This document shows, piece by piece, positions 59,349 through 64,000 of a stretch of 64,000 bases of DNA. The position numbers were made by a program, and so were the translations under genes. Origin of the DNA: JBBQNJ01 sp038329845 (GTDB taxonomy: Bacteria > Planctomycetota > Phycisphaerae > Tepidisphaerales > Tepidisphaeraceae); assembly GCA_038329845.1 (NCBI GenBank), contig JBBQNJ010000014.1, positions 9,202 through 73,201 of the forward strand, given 5' to 3'. Within the stretch, counting starts at the first letter, position 1; each line of letters begins with the position of its first letter. The notes under the pieces were generated by a model that did no database searches, had not been told where the DNA came from, and was given only the letters and a program-made list of their open reading frames with translations.

Positions 59349-61514
59349 TCATCTCAGTGGCTGAAGGATCGCTTCGCCGGCGGGGAGTTCTCGGTCCACG
59401 CCGTCGATGGTCGCGCTGGATTCGCCGAAGTTGCAGGCCAGCAGGTAACGGCGATCATCGGCACCGATCACCTCGACAGCCCTGGCATGGCCGGCCCACG
59501 GGCGCGGGGCGGCCTGGTGGGCCTCGGACCACTGGGCGGTGGACTCTGCGTTCATGTCGGTGCGGACCATCCAGGCGCAATCCAGAATCGTCTGGCCCGG
59601 TTCGACGGGGTGGGTTCCAACATCGCAGGGATAGCACAGTTCGTCCACGTAGAGCGTGCGATATTTTCCCCCGCGACGCCGGGTCAATCGGGATAGGCTC
59701 AGCAACGGCGCGCCGTACAGCCCCGCCACGCCCACGCGCCCGCCGATCACGCACCACAGGCCTCCGAGCGATACCACCTCATCGCGCTGGGGGGGTGAAT
59801 GCAGCACCATTTCTCCCTTGGGGCCGACGATCGTGCGTCGCATGTCTTGCAACACGTCGTTGGGCAAATTCAGGTGCAGACCCTTGATTTCGCTCGTCCA
59901 GGCGCGATACAGCGCGCGGGCGAACTGCATGCCGACGACGGTGTGGCCATCGGGCAAAGCGGCGAAGACGATCTGATGAATCGCCGCCGGGCCGGGGCTT
60001 TTCCAGCCGTCGTCCAGCTTGGCATCGACTCCTTCGGCGATCGCGCCCCAGGTGAGGAAACCGCCGTCGAACGGGCGAATCTGGTTGCGCAGCAGTCGGC
60101 GATGGCCGCTGAGGCCATAGTCCAGAGGATCGTCGCCGCCGATGAATCGCACGTAGCCGCCGAGGTTGCGCGACCACTCGGCGTCATCGCCGTTGTCGGG
60201 GGTGAGGCCCATTCCCTGGCCAAGTCCGAATGCCCGCCAGGAAAAAGATGCTAGCCGCGCCGGACCGCGATGCAGCGCTGCGCCGTGCTGCGGCTCCGAC
60301 CAGCCGCCTTCGGCGGATTGCTCGAACCGCGCCAGGCTGGGCGCCGGGGTGGGCGCCAAGACCCGCTCGGCATAGACCACCGCCTGGGCCAGCGCGCTGG
60401 CCCGATCCGATTCGATTCGGCAGTAGTAATAAGGACTCCACGCCTTCATCGCCTCGAGCCGCCGACCGTAGAACGTGCCGTCGGCGTTGGCATCGTACTC
60501 CCGCCGCATCAGCTCGATCTGTTTGGGCACGATGGCCAGGGCGTCGGGGTCGCCGAGATGATCGGCGGCGTACAGGAGGCTGGGGAGGAGGAATTCCTGG
60601 CAATAGGCGTATCTCACGCGGGTGTCCCCGCCGATCCGAGCGAGCCGGCCATCGGTGAAGATCATCCGGCGCAGCACCTGCCATAAGTCGCGCTGGTGAT
60701 GATGAAGCGACGCCGGTGCTTCGGCCTTGAGCCCGCGCAGGTCGAAATGCAGGATCGCGGCGTTGGAGACGCAGATCACCATGTAGCCGACATTGAGATA
60801 CCCGTGATGGTCCAGCGCGAAGTGGGGAAAAAAGTTGGCACCGCGGAATCGCTGTTTCAGGGGCTTGCCCGCGACGGGGGTTGAATCCTCGGCGTCGGCG
60901 GGGATGCTCACGCCGTTGATGAAAAAGTCGTGGGCCCGCTGGCGCCAGACCTCGGCGCGGGGGTGATCGGAATACATCGCCGCGGTCCGCCAGCACAGCG
61001 CGCCGTTCCATAAGTTCGACTCGGGCTTGTTGTGGCCCGACTGGTTCCAGGGATCGGCGACGATCTCGTATTGGTCGGTGAGCCAGTCGGCCTCGGAAAC
61101 CAACAGCCGGCGCAAGGCATTGCGGTCGGCGTCGGAGAGATGCGGCTCGAGCAGATAGACCCCGTGCATCGCCCGCTCCCACGCCAGGGCGCTGATCCAC
61201 GAATTGCCGAAGACCTCGCCGTCCAGAAGGCGGCTGGAACCGGTGAGGTGCCTGTCCAGCGCCCATCGCAGCGACGCCAGCGCTCGCCGCCGACAATGCG
61301 CCACGTCCACATCGGCCAAGCCCGCCCCGCGCTCCGACAGCACCGCCATCGCGGCCATGTACTTCAGATTCGTGTGATATCCCCAGTGGTTGTATCCCGT
61401 CCCGTAACAGCCTCGCTCGGGGGAACTGGGATCCGTCCGCCACCAGGTTTCCGACGTCCGCGCCCAACCGGCGAGCATGTCCAGACACGCCTTGGATATC
61501 TCGGATGCGTTCAT
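59349..61514 (-). CDS. (alpha/alpha)6-toroid polysaccharide-active protein, cytoplasmic
   Basis: A 721-residue protein without a signal peptide. The N-terminal ~370 residues are helical with the features of toroid-fold lyases and hydrolases (DPWNQSGHNKPESNLWNGAL, DLWQVLRRMIFTDGRLARIG, CQEFLLPSLLYAADHLGD), and the C-terminal part is a beta-sandwich (GGYVRFIGGDDPLDYGLSGH, RRTIVGPKGEMVLHSPPQRD). This is the layout of heparinase-like PL families, though I cannot fix the family. It lies 139 bases before the cassette 3 LacI gene on the same strand, so it may serve the same substrate after uptake. Confidence 0.65.
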   Translation of the reverse strand: MNASEISKACLDMLAGWARTSETWWRTDPSSPERGCYGTGYNHWGYHTNLKYMAAMAVLSERGAGLADVDVAHCRRRALASLRWALDRHLTGSSRLLDGEVFGNSWISALAWERAMHGVYLLEPHLSDADRNALRRLLVSEADWLTDQYEIVADPWNQSGHNKPESNLWNGALCWRTAAMYSDHPRAEVWRQRAHDFFINGVSIPADAEDSTPVAGKPLKQRFRGANFFPHFALDHHGYLNVGYMVICVSNAAILHFDLRGLKAEAPASLHHHQRDLWQVLRRMIFTDGRLARIGGDTRVRYAYCQEFLLPSLLYAADHLGDPDALAIVPKQIELMRREYDANADGTFYGRRLEAMKAWSPYYYCRIESDRASALAQAVVYAERVLAPTPAPSLARFEQSAEGGWSEPQHGAALHRGPARLASFSWRAFGLGQGMGLTPDNGDDAEWSRNLGGYVRFIGGDDPLDYGLSGHRRLLRNQIRPFDGGFLTWGAIAEGVDAKLDDGWKSPGPAAIHQIVFAALPDGHTVVGMQFARALYRAWTSEIKGLHLNLPNDVLQDMRRTIVGPKGEMVLHSPPQRDEVVSLGGLWCVIGGRVGVAGLYGAPLLSLSRLTRRRGGKYRTLYVDELCYPCDVGTHPVEPGQTILDCAWMVRTDMNAESTAQWSEAHQAAPRPWAGHARAVEVIGADDRRYLLACNFGESSATIDGVDRELPAGEAILQPLR

Positions 61515-61641
61515 AGAACTGGCGAGTTTACCCCCCGCCGCCCGCTCGGCAATCACGGCGGCGGTTGAGTGCGTCTTGCGATCCTCGAGGCGGAATCAAT
61601 AATGCCGAAGCGAATCCCCAAGCGGGCAAAAGGAGTTGGAT

Positions 61642-63036
61642 ATGGAAGCGTTGATGGTTGGCGTGTCGGGTCTGCGCGGTACGGTGGGCGGGAGCCTGAC
61701 CCCCGAGGTGGTCGGGCGGATGGCCGCGGCGTTTGCCGGGCATCTCAAGGAAAGCGATTCCCCCATCAACGGATCGCATGTCCGCATCGTCTTCGGGCGT
61801 GACTCGCGCCCGAGCGGCTCGTGGGTGCGCGACGCGGCGGCCGCGGCGCTGGGCGCCAGCGGTGTCGAGGTCATCGACCTGGGGATCGTCTCGACGCCCG
61901 GGGTGGCGATGATGGTGCGCCATCTGGGCGCCGATGGGGGAATGATCGCCACGGCATCGCATAACCCGATCCAGTGGAACGGGCTGAAGATGCTCGATCG
62001 CCACGCGGTGGCGCCGGTGCCGGAAATCGCCCACCGGATCATCGAGCGATTCAGCGCCGGCAAGACCGCCTACACGACCGTCGATCAACTTCGGCCCGGC
62101 ACGCATAACCCGGACACCCATGCGTTGCATGTCCAGAAGATTCTGGAACTGGTGGACGTGCTGGGGATTTCCACCAAGCGGTTCAAGGTGGTTCTGGATA
62201 GCGTCAACGGCGCCGGCTGCGTCGCCACCGCCACGCTCTTGAGCAAGCTGGGTTGCCGGCTGGTTCACATCAACGCCCGGCCCGATGGCCAGTTTCCCCA
62301 CGAGCCGGAGCCGACGGCGGAAAATCTCACCGGGCTGTGCGACGAAGTCCGCCGCCAGGGCACCCAAGTCGGCTTCGCCCAGGATCCCGATGCCGACCGG
62401 CTGGCGATCGTCGATGAAACCGGGCGCTACATCGGGGAAGAATATTCTCTGGCGTTGGCGGCCAAGTTGATCCTGTCCAAGAAGCCGGGCGTGGCGGTGA
62501 CCAACCTATCTTCCAGCCGGATGCTCGACGACATCGCCGCGGCCGCCGGGGGGCGGGTCGTGCGAACGCCCGTCGGCGAAGCCAACGTCGCCGCCGCGAT
62601 GATGCGCGAACAGGCCGTGATCGGCGGGGAAGGCAACTGCGGCGTGATCGACCTTCGACTGGTGCCCGGGCGCGACAGCCTGTTGGGGATGGCCTACGTG
62701 CTGCAATTGTTGTCGGCCACGGGCAAGCGCCTGTCCGAACTGGTGGCCGAGATTCCCAAGTACGAGATCGTCAAGACAAAGTTCCAGTGCGCCCGGGAAG
62801 ATGCCAACCGCGCCGTGGCGGCGATAAAGACCCGGTACGCCGACGAAACGATTGACCTGCAGGACGGCATCCGGATCGACTGGCTAAGCGAGCGCAGTTG
62901 GGTGCATGCCCGCCCGAGCAACACCGAGCCGATCATGCGCATCATCGCCGAAGCCCCCGAGCGCCCGACTGCCGAAGCGAGAATCGCCGAAGTCCGTTCG
63001 GTCGTGGATGAAGCGCTGGGGAGGGTGAGGGGGTGA
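61642..63036 (+). CDS. glmM: Phosphoglucosamine mutase-type phosphohexomutase
   Basis: A 464-residue alpha-D-phosphohexomutase. Phosphoserine Ser106 is in IATASHNPIQWNG, the metal loop is DPDADRLAI, the sugar-binding loop GGEGNCGVI (usual GEMSGH in GlmM), and the phosphate loop RPSNTEPIMRI. It converts glucosamine 6-phosphate to glucosamine 1-phosphate for cell-wall and LPS precursors, though a phosphomannomutase role is possible because of the altered sugar loop. GGAG lies six bases before the ATG at 61642. Confidence 0.85.
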   Translation: MEALMVGVSGLRGTVGGSLTPEVVGRMAAAFAGHLKESDSPINGSHVRIVFGRDSRPSGSWVRDAAAAALGASGVEVIDLGIVSTPGVAMMVRHLGADGGMIATASHNPIQWNGLKMLDRHAVAPVPEIAHRIIERFSAGKTAYTTVDQLRPGTHNPDTHALHVQKILELVDVLGISTKRFKVVLDSVNGAGCVATATLLSKLGCRLVHINARPDGQFPHEPEPTAENLTGLCDEVRRQGTQVGFAQDPDADRLAIVDETGRYIGEEYSLALAAKLILSKKPGVAVTNLSSSRMLDDIAAAAGGRVVRTPVGEANVAAAMMREQAVIGGEGNCGVIDLRLVPGRDSLLGMAYVLQLLSATGKRLSELVAEIPKYEIVKTKFQCAREDANRAVAAIKTRYADETIDLQDGIRIDWLSERSWVHARPSNTEPIMRIIAEAPERPTAEARIAEVRSVVDEALGRVRG

Positions 63037-63042
63037 GCCGCA

Positions 63043-63108
63043 TCTCCTCGCTGGCGATTCGGGATAACAAATCACCGCCGTATCTCCTCGCTGGCGATTC
63101 GGGATAAC
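63043..63108 (-). repeat. Dispersed repeat, two inverted copies
   Basis: Two identical 26-base copies (63043-63068, 63083-63108), period 40, read on the minus strand as GTTATCCCGA followed by CGCCAGCGAGGAGA. They are relatives of the pair at 19220-19311. Confidence 0.75.
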
Positions 63109-63198
63109 CCAACTTCCGCAGATAGGCCCCGAATATTTTTTATTTTGACGAAAAAACGTGGCTGGCGTTTCGTGGCAAGGGGTGCGTGATTGAAAAGT

Positions 63199-63319
63199 CG
63201 TAACATTTCAGCCGAATGCCGCCACGCTGATTCTGAGGCTGATATCGCGGGTCAGCAGACAGACTCAACTTGACTGAGGCCGCAAAACGGGAATCGCGGC
63301 AGACGGCTGAAGTGTTACG
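63199..63319. repeat. 120-bp palindromic element, copy 2
   Basis: Inverse copy of 16449-16568, with terminal inverted repeats CGTAACA plus TTCAGCCG. It ends about 60 bases before the transposase start codon. Between them a short inverted pair (TAGTGCC and GGCACTA) may mark the left end of the insertion sequence. Confidence 0.8.
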
Positions 63320-63378
63320 AAAAGTTGATGTAGTGCCTAAAACTTCGGTTGGCGACATGTGTTATGTTGGCCGGCACT

Positions 63379-64000
63379 ATGTACCTGCGTCGTTGCCGAC
63401 AGCACACGGAATCGGGAACCTACAGCTACTGGAAGCTGGTCGAGTCGGTGCGCACCGAGCGGGGGCCGCGGCAGCACGTGGTGGCGTATCTGGGGGACAT
63501 GGACCAAGCGGACCGACTGGGAATGCGTCAGGCGGCCTCTTGGGCAACCAGCGACCATTCGCCGACGTTTTTTACCGACAGCGCCCCCATCCCGCGGTTT
63601 GTCCAGATCGACACCTCTGAGGTACGGGTGGAGAACGTCCGGTCCTTCGGCGGCCCGTTTTTGGCCATGCAGTTGATCGACAAGCTGGGCCTGCGGGGCT
63701 TTCTTGGGGATGTGATGGTCCCCGGTCGGGAAGAGATTGGCTGGGATGTGATGTCGCTGGTGCTGGTGGTCTTGCGACGGCTGGAACCCTCCAGCGAACT
63801 ACGCATTGCCGAGCATCTGTTTGAGCGAACGGCGTTGGATGCGCTACTGGGGATTGAGCCGTCCAAGGTCAATGACGACCGTCTGTATCGAGCACTGGAC
63901 AAGCTGCTGCCGCACAAGGATGCGTTGCAGAAGCACTTGAAGAATCGCCTGGGTGAACTGTTCAAGCTGGAATACGACCTCTTGCTGTATGACGTCACCA
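63379..64000 (+). CDS. IS1634-like transposase (partial)
   Basis: The frame from ATG 63379 is open to the window edge (207 residues). It begins MYLRRCRQHTESGTYSYWKL and contains VAYLGDMDQADRLGMRQA, FLAMQLIDKLGLRGFL and ELFKLEYDLLLYDVT. The last words (Y-D-V-T) are the first catalytic strand of DDE transposases of the IS1634 group within the IS4 superfamily. The rest lies outside. No frameshift is present in the visible part. Confidence 0.85.
   Translation, partial: MYLRRCRQHTESGTYSYWKLVESVRTERGPRQHVVAYLGDMDQADRLGMRQAASWATSDHSPTFFTDSAPIPRFVQIDTSEVRVENVRSFGGPFLAMQLIDKLGLRGFLGDVMVPGREEIGWDVMSLVLVVLRRLEPSSELRIAEHLFERTALDALLGIEPSKVNDDRLYRALDKLLPHKDALQKHLKNRLGELFKLEYDLLLYDVT

Noticed and set aside
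60184..61488. 434-residue minus-strand ORF in another frame
   Set aside because: Arg/Gly/Pro-rich shadow of the toroid-fold gene at 59349-61514.
1..64000. CRISPR arrays, rRNA, prophage structural genes
   Set aside because: I looked for regularly spaced repeats, rRNA signatures and phage morphogenesis motifs and saw none.

Overview
The window looks like a chromosomal segment of a planctomycete, most likely a member of the class Phycisphaerae. The evidence is high G+C, three secreted pseudopilins with an FTLVELLVV N-terminus and an H-x9-DG-type C-terminal motif, three PEP-CTERM proteins (VPEP/IPEP plus hydrophobic stretch plus Arg cluster), a laminarinase-like enzyme with the ESLEDRR N-terminal sorting motif, and many secreted carbohydrate-active enzymes. 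The taxonomic call is inference; there is no rRNA gene in the window.

Layout. 0-9.3 kb is housekeeping: an anti-sigma/ECF sigma pair, a DagK-like lipid kinase, kdsA, the rpsB-tsf operon, then a small islet with an AAA ATPase inserted at the 3' end of a tRNA-Leu(GAG) gene, a receiver-domain response regulator and a degenerate B12-binding-fold protein. 9.6-14.8 kb holds a sulfatase coupled to a GH50-like hydrolase, a small ORF, a VapBC-like toxin-antitoxin pair and a DUF58 protein. 15.1-19.2 kb is a sulfur region: a YeiH-type membrane protein converges on an operon with a SAM-I riboswitch, a terminator, a threonine-synthase-like PLP enzyme, a secreted unknown and a MoaD/ThiS-type sulfur carrier. 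19.5-24.6 kb has a GH16 enzyme, an HNH-repeat protein, tRNA-His, a lipoprotein and an IMPase-like phosphatase.

24.5-31.5 kb, 44.3-52.4 kb and 52.7-59.3 kb are three versions of one cassette: a GntR/LacI-type regulator, a PEP-CTERM protein, an H-x9-DG pseudopilin, and one or more secreted carbohydrate-active proteins (esterase, GH and SGNH hydrolases; DUF4838 protein; pectate-lyase-fold protein with FN3 domains). They look like substrate-inducible polysaccharide-utilisation loci built without SusCD. A toroid-fold enzyme at 59.3-61.5 kb probably belongs with the third.

31.7-35.9 kb is a glycosyltransferase/methyltransferase cluster for surface glycans, followed by an orphan flgM, a HicA toxin with an unusual MerR-HicB fusion antitoxin, a flavoprotein-like gene, a lipid A-type acyltransferase, cca, a DHH phosphoesterase and a hexose-phosphate mutarotase. 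61.6-64 kb has glmM and the start of an IS1634-like transposase running off the edge.

Non-coding structure is rich. There is a 102-bp MITE with a 10-bp target duplication, a 120-bp palindromic element present twice 46 kb apart (once inside the riboswitch operon), a 195-bp inverted-repeat element, a four-copy dispersed repeat, coding minisatellites, a decayed integrase tail beside an att-like tRNA fragment, and promoters that place several DNA-binding autoregulators on leaderless or nearly leaderless transcripts. Start codons were moved from the longest ORF wherever a Shine-Dalgarno sequence, signal peptide or domain boundary supported it.
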